A DNA stretch of 64,000 nucleotides from PALSA-505 sp036501145 (lineage in GTDB: Bacteria; Actinomycetota; Actinomycetes; Streptosporangiales; Streptosporangiaceae). The notes under the pieces are model-generated. The model saw nothing but the letters and a program-made list of their open reading frames with translations, was not told where the DNA came from and did no database searches. The stretch covers positions 62,001 through 126,000 of the forward strand of contig DASYAV010000024.1 in the NCBI GenBank assembly GCA_036501145.1, read 5' to 3'. The translations under genes and the position numbers were made by a program. Every line of letters begins with the position of its first letter. Within the stretch, counting starts at the first letter, position 1. Below, one piece after another: positions 32,509-40,949 of the stretch.

Positions 32509-33750
32509 CTACTGCGGATAGCGCTGCCCGAACGTGTCCGCGTCGGGCATCAGCGCCGCGGCCCGCAGCGCCAGCTTCAGTTCGACCAGGCCGGTGGGGT
32601 CGGTGAAGTCGTGGCCGGTGATGGCCTGCATCCGCTGCAGCCGGTTGATGACCGTGTTGCGATGGCAGAACGCATCGTCGGCGGTGCGCTTGACCGAGCC
32701 GCCGGTGGCCACCCATATCTGCAGCGTCCCCAGCAGCAGCCGGCGTTCGGCCGGCGCGATCTCCAGCAGGCCGCCGAGCCAGCGGCGGACGAGCTGGCGG
32801 GCCAGTTCCGGCGAGCTGAGCAGCAGCGCGTCCGGCAGCCGCTGCTCCAGTGCGGCCGCTTCGGCCTGGTCGCCGAGGATGGTGCGGCGGGCGAGCATGG
32901 CCTGCCGGTACGCCGCGTCCACCTCGGCCAGGCCGCGCACGACCAGCGACAGGCCGGCCCGCGTCTGCAAGGTTTCCCGCACCGGCTCCAGCACCCCGTC
33001 CAGCGTGGGCTGCCGCAGCGCGAGCATCCCGACCAGCGCGTCGGCCCGGGCCTGCCACACCGAGACGATCTCCTGTGCGGCCAGCCGCTGCCGCAGCAGC
33101 GCCGGGTCGGCGCTGGCCGGGCTGGGGTCGGCCACGACGACCGCGTACGGCCCCTCCACCGGGACGCCCAGAATCCGGGACACCTCGTAGGCGAACGTGA
33201 TGACCTTGGCCCGGCCGTTCAGCAAGCCTTCCCACAGCATGGCCATCCGGTGCGCGTCGGTCCGCAGCAGGTCACTCTCGGCGAAGTGGTACGCCGCCGC
33301 CACCTGCGCCGAGGTGGCGTCGACCACCTCCCAGACCCGGGTCGCCACGTCGAGCAGGCCCTCGGTGTCGGTCAGCTGATCGGCGTGCGCCTGGTCGATC
33401 AGGGCTTCCCACACCAGCCGGCCGCCCAGCCTGAACGAGCGCAGCACGTCGTCGAGCGGCATGCCCTGCTCGGCCCGCCGGCTGCCGGTCGCCCAGGCGG
33501 CGTCGTAGTGCTCGCGGCTGCCCGCCGGCCCGCTGTCCGGCCCGGGCTGGGCGATCATCTGCAGCACCCTGGTCAGGTTGTCGTGGCAGGAGTGCCACAG
33601 CTCGTCGCGCGGCACGACCGCCATCGTCCGGTAGCCCGGGTTCTGTTCCTCGATCGTCCGTACCAGCGCGTCGGCCAGCGCGGGGACCCGCTCCAGCACC
33701 CGCGCGGCGAGCTGCTCGGCCGGTGCCTTGCTGCCTGGCTGTGAAGCCAT
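32509..33750 (-). CDS. PucR/CdaR family transcriptional regulator
   Basis: A 413-residue regulator. The C-terminal HTH_30 domain holds the hallmark DDAFCHRNTVINRLQRMQ after LLGTLQIWVATGGSVKRTA. The middle part resembles the GGDEF-like domain of this family, and the N-terminal 180 residues (VLERVPALADALVRTIEEQN) form the helical sensing region. It is encoded on the same strand, 156 bases upstream of the molybdenum hydroxylase genes, and probably activates them in response to the substrate, as PucR does for purines. Confidence 0.85.
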   Translation of the reverse strand: MASQPGSKAPAEQLAARVLERVPALADALVRTIEEQNPGYRTMAVVPRDELWHSCHDNLTRVLQMIAQPGPDSGPAGSREHYDAAWATGSRRAEQGMPLDDVLRSFRLGGRLVWEALIDQAHADQLTDTEGLLDVATRVWEVVDATSAQVAAAYHFAESDLLRTDAHRMAMLWEGLLNGRAKVITFAYEVSRILGVPVEGPYAVVVADPSPASADPALLRQRLAAQEIVSVWQARADALVGMLALRQPTLDGVLEPVRETLQTRAGLSLVVRGLAEVDAAYRQAMLARRTILGDQAEAAALEQRLPDALLLSSPELARQLVRRWLGGLLEIAPAERRLLLGTLQIWVATGGSVKRTADDAFCHRNTVINRLQRMQAITGHDFTDPTGLVELKLALRAAALMPDADTFGQRYPQ

Positions 33751-33777
33751 CGCCCAAGCATGGCATGGGAAGCGGCG

Positions 33778-35757
33778 CTAGCTGTCCGACCTGCGCAGCG
33801 CGCTGATGAACTGCTGGCCGCGCGGCACGCCGAGCCCGGTCATGTTGTCGTAACCCTTCAAGGTGACCTGGCCGGTGTAGCCGGCCATGGAGCGGTTCTG
33901 GTCGTCGAAGGTGATCAGCGCCGGGTGCCGGCAGAACGCGACGTTGCACACCACGCCGCGGTACCGCCCCTGGGTGCTGGCGGTGGACGGCAGGATGTCG
34001 CGCAGCGCCTTCGTGCCGTTCAGCCGGTACAGCACCGGGTTGGTGAACCCGAACGGCACGGGCTGCCCCTGCTGGGCGTCGGCCACCATGCCGGCCACCA
34101 GCGGCGAGGCCATGCTCGTCCCGCCCACCGGGATTTCGGAGAACACCGGCGGCTTGCCCTTGGGGTGCTTCAGCAGCCCGGTGGCGAACCCGGTGTACAG
34201 GTCCGCGTCGGCGGCGATGTCAGGCTCGGACCGGGCCAGGCCCAGGCGGCTGCCGGGAGCGAGGCGCGCCAGCGCCCTCGGCACCACACCGCGCTGGAAA
34301 GCCGGCTGCGCCCAGATCAGGCTGGGGCCGCCGCTGGTGGCACCGTCTTCACCCCCCAGCACCCAGTGGCCGTTGCTGATCGCGGAGAAGCCACTGGACC
34401 AGCCGGTCTCGAACAGCCGCTGGTTGTGCTGGCCGATGCCCAGTGAGGTGCCGCCGACCAGGATGGAGAACGGGTCGTCCGGGGTCTCGACGCCGGAGGA
34501 GTCGCCGGACGCGAAGTACATCCCGACGCCCTGCGCGGCGGCGCGCACCAGGTAGGCGTGCATGATGTTGGTCAGGATGGCCGGCTGGGTGTCGTCACCC
34601 GGGCCCCAGGAGTTGGAGCTGATGGTGGTCAGCGGGTGGTGATAGCCGGCGGTGCCGTCGATGTTGACGATGTCGGCATCGAACAGCCCCTGGTTGCCGA
34701 AGTCGCCGTTGTTGCAGCTGTCGCCGCCGATCACCAGCTGGTTCGCGCCCGGCGCCATGTCGTAGGAGGTCTCGACGTCCAGTTGCTCCTCGACGTCGAA
34801 CGGGTCGCCGCAGGTGTTCTTGCCCAGCGAAAGCTCGGCGTAGCGCTGCGCGGAGGGAGCCTGGAAGTGACCGGCCCGCGCGTAGTCCTGCAGGGTGGTG
34901 AACATGTCCGGGGTCAGGCCCAGCTCGACCAGCGAGACCGTCTGGCCGTGGCCGTCGTTACGCGTGTTCATGCCGTAGGCGGCCCGCATCTGGCCCGGCT
35001 GGTAGCCGCAGAGCTGGGTCGGGAACGACGTCCGCCCGAACTGCGTGGGCAGCCCGGCGATGTGGTGCTGGCCGTAGTACTGCGAGCAGGGGGCCGTGGG
35101 CTGCCCGGCGCTGCCGCCCTGCTGCTTGTGCAGCTTCATCAGCGGGAGCTTGGGTGCGGCGTTGTCCAGCCCGGTCACCCCGAGCACGTACCGGGACAGC
35201 GACCAGGGGATGGCCACCGCCTGGTTGTTGGCGTGCAGCTGGTACGGCCCGGCGTTCACCCCGGCCGACGACGGGTAGTTGTCCAGCTGGACCAGGAACG
35301 CGCCGTCGATCGCCGAGACGGCGCCGGTGGCCCGCACGTAGTTGCGCTGCGGGTCGGCCTGGATGCCGGTGAACCCCTTGCCGCGCAGCCAGGACCCGAC
35401 CGCCTGGGCGGCGGCGCTGGTGGCACCGAACCGGGCGGTGTAGGCGTCCGGGCTCAGGTAGTGGTGGTAGAGCTTGCTGCCCGGGGTGCTCACCGCCGTC
35501 GCGAATCGCTGCGCCGCGGCCAGCTGGCTTGCCTGCAGCCAGACCTGGATGGTCAGCCGGGCCGTGCCGGCCACCGCGCCGGTGGCCCGGGTGTGGCTGG
35601 TGAACGGCGCGGCGCTGCCGGGCAGCCGCAGGTAGCCCGGGCGGGGCGCGGCCGAAGCGGAGCCGCCCACCGCCACGGCGGTGACGGCCGCCGTGGTGGC
35701 GACCGCGGCGGCGAGGCTGACGAAGCGGGGCTGGGGTTTCCACCAAAGGGGGCGCAT
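33778..35757 (-). CDS. Secreted S53 family peptidase (sedolisin)
   Basis: A 659-residue pre-pro-protease. Signal peptide at the ATG 35757 (basic MRPLWWKPQPR, then an Ala/Val core). The Pro-kumamolisin activation domain spans about residues 60-200 (QVWLQASQLAAAQRFATAVS, HHYLSPDAYTARFG). The catalytic Glu and Asp are in DVEEQLDVETSYDMAPGA (spaced E-x3-D), the oxyanion Asp region is ISSNSWGPGDD, and the nucleophile Ser is in GGTSMASPLVAGM. The calcium loop near the end is YDNMTGLGVP. It is a serine-carboxyl endopeptidase with an acid pH optimum in characterised relatives. Confidence 0.9.
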   Translation of the reverse strand: MRPLWWKPQPRFVSLAAAVATTAAVTAVAVGGSASAAPRPGYLRLPGSAAPFTSHTRATGAVAGTARLTIQVWLQASQLAAAQRFATAVSTPGSKLYHHYLSPDAYTARFGATSAAAQAVGSWLRGKGFTGIQADPQRNYVRATGAVSAIDGAFLVQLDNYPSSAGVNAGPYQLHANNQAVAIPWSLSRYVLGVTGLDNAAPKLPLMKLHKQQGGSAGQPTAPCSQYYGQHHIAGLPTQFGRTSFPTQLCGYQPGQMRAAYGMNTRNDGHGQTVSLVELGLTPDMFTTLQDYARAGHFQAPSAQRYAELSLGKNTCGDPFDVEEQLDVETSYDMAPGANQLVIGGDSCNNGDFGNQGLFDADIVNIDGTAGYHHPLTTISSNSWGPGDDTQPAILTNIMHAYLVRAAAQGVGMYFASGDSSGVETPDDPFSILVGGTSLGIGQHNQRLFETGWSSGFSAISNGHWVLGGEDGATSGGPSLIWAQPAFQRGVVPRALARLAPGSRLGLARSEPDIAADADLYTGFATGLLKHPKGKPPVFSEIPVGGTSMASPLVAGMVADAQQGQPVPFGFTNPVLYRLNGTKALRDILPSTASTQGRYRGVVCNVAFCRHPALITFDDQNRSMAGYTGQVTLKGYDNMTGLGVPRGQQFISALRRSDS

Positions 35758-35873
35758 GCAGTCATCATGGGGCACAGGGGGCGCATGGGGCCAGCCCCGT
35801 TTTCCCGGCGCCTCCCGCGGCCGGCCGTAATGCGCGCGACGCCTCGCGGCCGGATCGGGCAAACTGAGTGATC

Positions 35874-37289
35874 ATGCTGCTCACCGTGTCCACCACCCAC
35901 GCACCGGCGACGGACCTGGGCTACCTGCTGCACAAGCATCCGGGCCGGGTTCAGTCGTTCCCGCAGTCGGTGGGCACCGCGCACGTGTTTTACCCCGACG
36001 CCGGGGACGAACGATGCACGGCCGCGCTGCTGCTGGAGGTCGACCCGATCGGGCTGGTCCGGGGGCGTAAGGGGCCATCGGGTGACGGATTCGCGCTGGG
36101 GCAGTACGTCAACGACCGCCCGTACGCGGCCTCCAGCATGCTGGCGATGGCGGTCAAGGACGTCTTCCGGACCGCGCTGGCCGGCCGCTGCACCGCCCGC
36201 CCGGAGCTGGCCGCGGCGCCTATACCCCTGGAGATTTCCGTGACGGCTGTGCCATGCCGGGGTGGCGCAGGCCTGCTGGGCAAGCTGTTCGGGCCACTGG
36301 GCTGGCGGGTGGATGCCGCCACCGCCCCGCTGGACCCGGCGATGCCGGAGTGGGGTGACTCGGGCTACCTGGACGTGCGGCTGACCGGTGACCTCCGGCT
36401 GGCCGATGCCCTGAACCACCTGTACGTGCTGCTTCCGGTGCTCGACGACACCAAGCACTACTGGGTCAGCAACGACGAGGTGGACAAGCTCATCCGCGCG
36501 GGCGGCGGCTGGCTCGCGTCGCACCCGGAGAAGGCGCTGATCACCCGCCGGTACCTGGCCCATCAGCGGGAACTGACACGGTCGGCGCTGGCCCGGCTGG
36601 CCGAGGTGGACGACACCGAGCCCGGGCAGTTCGACACCCCGGCCGGTGGCGGGGCGGTGCTGGAAGCCCCGGACCGGCCGGTCCCGCTGGCCGCGCAGCG
36701 GCGCGGGGCGGTGCTCGCGGTGCTCCGCGCGTCGGCCGCACGGCGGGTCGGCGACCTGGGCTGCGGCGAAGGCGCGCTGGTCGCCGACCTGCTGGCCGAA
36801 CGGGGCATCGAGCAGGTGGTCGCCACCGACGTGTCGGCCCGGGCGCTGCGGGCCGCGGGCCGTCGGCTGCGGCTGGAGACGATGCCCGAACGGCAGCGTG
36901 ACCGGCTGCAGATCTTCCAGTCCGCGCTGACCTACCGCGATGACCGGCTCGCGGGCCTGGACGCCGCGGTGCTGATGGAGGTCATCGAGCACGTCGACCC
37001 ACCCCGGCTGGGCGCGCTCGAGCGGGTCGTGTTCGGCTTCGCCGCCCCCGCGACGGTGATCGTGACGACGCCGAACGCGGAGCACAACGTCCGGTTCGAC
37101 GCGCTGCCGGCCGGGCAGCTGCGCCACCGGGATCATCGTTTCGAGTGGACCAGAGCGGAGTTCCGGTCCTGGTCCCAGCGGGTGGCGGCCGGCTACGGCT
37201 ACACGGTCCGCCACCTCCCGGTCGGCGCCGAGGATCCCGCCGCCGGGCCGCCGACCCAGATGGCCGTGTTCAGCAAGGCGGTCACATGA
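35874..37289 (+). CDS. hen1: 3' terminal RNA ribose 2'-O-methyltransferase Hen1
   Basis: A 471-residue bacterial Hen1. The N-terminal half, unique to bacterial Hen1, begins TVSTTHAPATDLGYLLHKHP and has DPIGLVRGRKG. The methyltransferase domain starts near residue 285: VGDLGCGEGALVADLL binds SAM, and the metal-binding site is EVIEHVDPPRLGAL with the later TTPNAEHNVRF. It 2'-O-methylates the 3' end at a break in RNA so that repaired tRNA resists further cleavage. The ATG at 35874 is chosen as the usual family start; a GTG at 35868 is possible. It overlaps pnkp by four bases. Confidence 0.93.
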   Translation: MLLTVSTTHAPATDLGYLLHKHPGRVQSFPQSVGTAHVFYPDAGDERCTAALLLEVDPIGLVRGRKGPSGDGFALGQYVNDRPYAASSMLAMAVKDVFRTALAGRCTARPELAAAPIPLEISVTAVPCRGGAGLLGKLFGPLGWRVDAATAPLDPAMPEWGDSGYLDVRLTGDLRLADALNHLYVLLPVLDDTKHYWVSNDEVDKLIRAGGGWLASHPEKALITRRYLAHQRELTRSALARLAEVDDTEPGQFDTPAGGGAVLEAPDRPVPLAAQRRGAVLAVLRASAARRVGDLGCGEGALVADLLAERGIEQVVATDVSARALRAAGRRLRLETMPERQRDRLQIFQSALTYRDDRLAGLDAAVLMEVIEHVDPPRLGALERVVFGFAAPATVIVTTPNAEHNVRFDALPAGQLRHRDHRFEWTRAEFRSWSQRVAAGYGYTVRHLPVGAEDPAAGPPTQMAVFSKAVT

Positions 37290-39859
37290 CGGGCGAACCG
37301 CGCGAGCTGACGGTTCCCGAGCTGAGCCTGGTCGTGCTGATCGGCGCCAGCGGATCGGGTAAGTCCACGTTCGGCCGCAGCCACTTCCGCGGCACCGAGG
37401 TGATCTCGTCGGACTTCTGCCGCGGGCTGGTGGCCGACGACGAGAACGACCAGGCCGCGACACCGGAGGCCTTCGAGCTGCTGCACTACATCGCGGGGAA
37501 GCGGCTGAAGGCCGGTCGGCTCACGGTGGTGGACGCCACCAACGTCCAGCCCGAGGCGCGCAGGCAGCTGGTGGCGCTGGCCCGCGAGCACGACGTGCTG
37601 CCGGTGGCGATCGTCCTGGACGTGCCTGAGGACGTCTGCGTGGCCCGCAACGCCGAGCGCCCCGACCGCGACTTCGGCGCCCATGTCATCCGCCGTCAGC
37701 GTGACCAGCTGCGCCGCGGTCTCAGCGGACTGCGGCGGGAAGGATTCCGGACCGTGCACACGCTGCGCGGCACCGGGGAGATAGCCGGCGCCCGCGTCGT
37801 CCGCACCAAGCTCTACAACGATCTGCGGGACGAATCCGGCCCGTTCGACGTCATCGGCGACATCCACGGCTGCCGCGCCGAACTGGAGCTGCTGCTCACC
37901 GGGCTCGGCTACCAGATCACCCGGGACAGCCAGGGCAGAGCCACCGGCGCGCACCGGGACGGCCGCCGCGCGGTGTTCCTGGGCGACCTGGTCGACCGGG
38001 GCCCGGACACCCCGGGCGTGCTCCGGCTGGTGATGGGCATGGTGGCCGCCGGCGACGCGTATTGCGTGCCGGGCAATCACGAGCACAAGCTGCTGCGCGC
38101 CCTGCGCGGCCGCGACGTGCAGGTCACGCACGGCCTGGCCGAGTCGCTGGCCCAGCTGGCCGCCGAACCCGGCGAGTTCCGCGCCGCGGCCGAACGGTTC
38201 CTGGACGGCCTGGTCAGCCACTATGTGCTCGACGGCGGGCGGCTGGTGGTGTCGCACGCCGGGCTGACCGAGCGCTACCAGGGGCGGGCGTCGCGCCGGG
38301 TCCGCGATTTCTGCCTGTACGGGCAGACCACCGGCGAGACCGACGAGTACGGCCTGCCGGTGCGCTACCCGTGGGCCGAGGAGTACCGCGGCCGGGCGAT
38401 GGTGCTCTACGGCCACACGCCGGTGCCCACCCCGGAGTGGGTCAACAACACCCTCTGCCTGGACACCGGCTGCGTGTTCGGCGGCCACCTCACCGCGCTG
38501 CGCTATCCGGAACGGGAACTCGTCTCGGTGCCCGCGGCCGAGGTCTACTACGAGCCGGCCAGGCCGTTCCCGGCCAGCCACGCAGCGGCGGCGCGCGACT
38601 CGGCCACCCGCCGCGACCCCGACGTCCTGGATATCAGCGACGTCACAGGGACCCGGGTCATCGAAACGCAGTACCAGAAGCGGATCGGGGTGCGGGAGGA
38701 GAACGCCGCCGCCGCGCTCGAGGTGATGAGCCGGTTCGCGATCGACCCCCGGTGGCTGGTCTACCTGCCGCCGACGATGAGCCCCGCCGCCACCGCGACA
38801 CGGCCTGACCTGCTGGAACATCCCGACCAGGCATTCGAGTACTTCCGGGCCGAGGGTGTGGACCAGGTCGTCTGCGAGGAGAAGCACATGGGGTCGCGGG
38901 CGGTCGTGCTCGCCTGCCGCACCCCGGCCGCCGCCCGCGACCGGTTCGGCGTGCCCGGCGAGCAGGCCGGCGCCATCTGGACGCGCACCGGCCGGGCGTT
39001 CGGTTCCGCGGAATTCACCGCCGGTCTGATCGGGCGGCTGTGCGCCGCCGCGGAGAAGGCCGGGCTGTTCGGCGAGCTCGGCACATCCTGGCTGCTGCTC
39101 GACACCGAGCTGATGCCGTGGAGCGTCAAGGCCGGGCAGCTGATCCGCGACCAGTACGCCGCGGTCGGCGCGGCCGCGCGGGCGTCACTGCCGCGCGCCG
39201 CCGAGCTGCTCGGCCAGGCCTCGGCGGCCGGCCTCGACGTGGCCGGCCTGCTCCAACGCACCGCCGCCAGGGAACGGAACGCCGTAGCGTTCACCGCCGC
39301 CTACCGGCGCTACTGCTGGCCGACCGACGGCCTGGCGGGCGTGCGCGTGGCCCCCTTCCAGCTGCTGGCCACCGAGGGAGCCGCCCATCACCGGCAGCCG
39401 CACGCCTGGCACCTGGACCTCGCCGACCGGCTGGCCGCGGCCGACCCGGAGCTCGTCGCGGCGACCGGCCGGATCACCGTGCACACCACCGACCCGGGCT
39501 CGGTGGCCGCCGGGGCCGACTGGTGGTCCGCCCGCACCGCCGGCGGCGGCGAGGGCATGGTCGTCAAGCCGGCCGCCAACTTCGGCCGCGGCCGGAAGGG
39601 GATCACCCAGCCGGGACTGAAGGTGCGCGGGCGGGAGTACCTGCGGATCATCTACGGCCCTGACTACACCGAGCCCGCGAATCTGGAGCGTCTGCGCTCC
39701 CGTGGGCTCGGGCACAAGCGGTCGCTCGCGCTGCGGGAGTACGCACTGGGCCTCGAGGCGCTGGACCAGGTCGCCCGCGGTGAACCGCTGTGGCGGGTGC
39801 ACCAGTGTGTCTTCGCGGTGCTCGCGCTCGAGTCAGAACCCGTCGACCCGCGGCTGTGA
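37286..39859 (+). CDS. pnkp: Polynucleotide kinase-phosphatase-ligase Pnkp
   Basis: An 857-residue three-domain RNA-repair enzyme. N-terminal kinase: Walker A GASGSGKSTFGR near residue 20. Central metallophosphoesterase: DVIGDIHGC, FLGDLVDRGPD, PGNHEHKL, SHAGL and LYGHTP. C-terminal adenylyltransferase: nucleophile Lys533 in CEEKHMGSRAV and later GEGMVVKPA. It heals 2',3'-cyclic phosphate and 5'-OH ends and, with Hen1, seals and methylates cut RNA. The ATG overlaps the hen1 stop (ATGA), and the DUF4037 gene begins two bases after its stop, so all three are one operon. Confidence 0.95.
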   Translation: MTGEPRELTVPELSLVVLIGASGSGKSTFGRSHFRGTEVISSDFCRGLVADDENDQAATPEAFELLHYIAGKRLKAGRLTVVDATNVQPEARRQLVALAREHDVLPVAIVLDVPEDVCVARNAERPDRDFGAHVIRRQRDQLRRGLSGLRREGFRTVHTLRGTGEIAGARVVRTKLYNDLRDESGPFDVIGDIHGCRAELELLLTGLGYQITRDSQGRATGAHRDGRRAVFLGDLVDRGPDTPGVLRLVMGMVAAGDAYCVPGNHEHKLLRALRGRDVQVTHGLAESLAQLAAEPGEFRAAAERFLDGLVSHYVLDGGRLVVSHAGLTERYQGRASRRVRDFCLYGQTTGETDEYGLPVRYPWAEEYRGRAMVLYGHTPVPTPEWVNNTLCLDTGCVFGGHLTALRYPERELVSVPAAEVYYEPARPFPASHAAAARDSATRRDPDVLDISDVTGTRVIETQYQKRIGVREENAAAALEVMSRFAIDPRWLVYLPPTMSPAATATRPDLLEHPDQAFEYFRAEGVDQVVCEEKHMGSRAVVLACRTPAAARDRFGVPGEQAGAIWTRTGRAFGSAEFTAGLIGRLCAAAEKAGLFGELGTSWLLLDTELMPWSVKAGQLIRDQYAAVGAAARASLPRAAELLGQASAAGLDVAGLLQRTAARERNAVAFTAAYRRYCWPTDGLAGVRVAPFQLLATEGAAHHRQPHAWHLDLADRLAAADPELVAATGRITVHTTDPGSVAAGADWWSARTAGGGEGMVVKPAANFGRGRKGITQPGLKVRGREYLRIIYGPDYTEPANLERLRSRGLGHKRSLALREYALGLEALDQVARGEPLWRVHQCVFAVLALESEPVDPRL

Positions 39860-39860
39860 C

Positions 39861-40949
39861 GTGACCGCGGCGCATGTGCCCGGCCTGCAGCTGGCCCGCG
39901 AGTTCTACGCCGGGGTGGTGGCACCGCTGCTGGCCGGGCGGTTCCCGCGGCTGCGCTACGCGGCCGCGCTGCTCGGGCCAGGGTCGGAGGTCGCCGGGTT
40001 CGACACCGCGCGGTCCACCGATCACGACTGGGGACCGCGCCTGCAGATCTTCCTCGCCGACGACGGCCGGCAGCCCGCCGCGACGGTGGACGCCATGCTG
40101 GCCAGCCACCTGCCGGCGTCCTTCCACGGCTACCCCGTCGCGTTCCCGGTCACCAGGGAACCGGGCGGCGCCGCCCGGCACCGGGTACAGGTCACCGCCC
40201 TCGGCGCCTGGCTGACCGGCCAGCTCGGGTTCGACCCGCGAGCGGGGATCACCCTGCTCGACTGGCTGTCCACCCCGGCGCAGCGGCTGGCCGAGGCCAC
40301 CACCGGCGCGGTCTTCCACGACGAGCCCGGCGAACTGACCCGGGCCCGTGCCGCGCTGGCCTGGTACCCGCACGACGTGTGGCGTTACCTGCTGGCCAGC
40401 CAGTGGCAGCTGATCGGCCAGGAGGAGGCCTTCCCCGGCCGGTGCGCCGAGGTGGGCGACGAGCTGGGCTCGGCCGTCGTCACCGCCCGGCTGGCCCGTG
40501 ACCTGATGCGGCTGTGCCTGCTCATGCACCGGCGCTACCCGCCGTACAGCAAATGGCTGGGCACCGCGTTCGCGCGGCTTCCCGGCGGCGCCGGCCTGGC
40601 GGCCGAGCTGGCCGAAGCGGTGTCGGCCGGCCGGTGGCGGGACCGCGAGGTGCCGCTGTGCCGTGCCTGGGAGGCGACCGCCGCACTGCACAACCAGCTG
40701 GGGCTCACCGCTCCGCTGGACCCCGGCACCCGCGGCTTCCACGACCGGCCCTACCGGGTCATCGGCGCGGCGCGGTTTGCCACCGCGCTGCGCGGGGCGA
40801 TCACCGACCCGCGGATCCGGCGGCTGCCGCTGACCGGGTCGGCCGACCAGTTCACCGACAGCACCGACGCGGCGGGCGACCTCGGCCTGATGCGCGCCTT
40901 CGCCCGGGCGGTGGTCGGTGACCCGGACCAGCCGGGCGCCGGTCAGTAA
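39861..40949 (+). CDS. DUF4037 nucleotidyltransferase-fold protein in the RNA-repair operon
   Basis: A 362-residue protein. The N-terminus has a polymerase-beta-type nucleotidyltransferase signature: GPGSEVAGFDTARSTDHDWG at residues 39-58, where Gly41-Ser42 and Asp54-x-Asp56 would hold the nucleotide and metal. The C-terminal DUF4037 part is helical, with WYPHDVWRYLLASQWQLIGQ and a kinase-substrate-like HRRYPPYSKWLG. The GTG start lies two bases after the pnkp stop, so co-translation is likely. Relatives are annotated only by domain. By context it may add or remove nucleotides at RNA ends, or modify a small molecule; this is inference. Confidence 0.8.
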   Translation: MTAAHVPGLQLAREFYAGVVAPLLAGRFPRLRYAAALLGPGSEVAGFDTARSTDHDWGPRLQIFLADDGRQPAATVDAMLASHLPASFHGYPVAFPVTREPGGAARHRVQVTALGAWLTGQLGFDPRAGITLLDWLSTPAQRLAEATTGAVFHDEPGELTRARAALAWYPHDVWRYLLASQWQLIGQEEAFPGRCAEVGDELGSAVVTARLARDLMRLCLLMHRRYPPYSKWLGTAFARLPGGAGLAAELAEAVSAGRWRDREVPLCRAWEATAALHNQLGLTAPLDPGTRGFHDRPYRVIGAARFATALRGAITDPRIRRLPLTGSADQFTDSTDAAGDLGLMRAFARAVVGDPDQPGAGQ

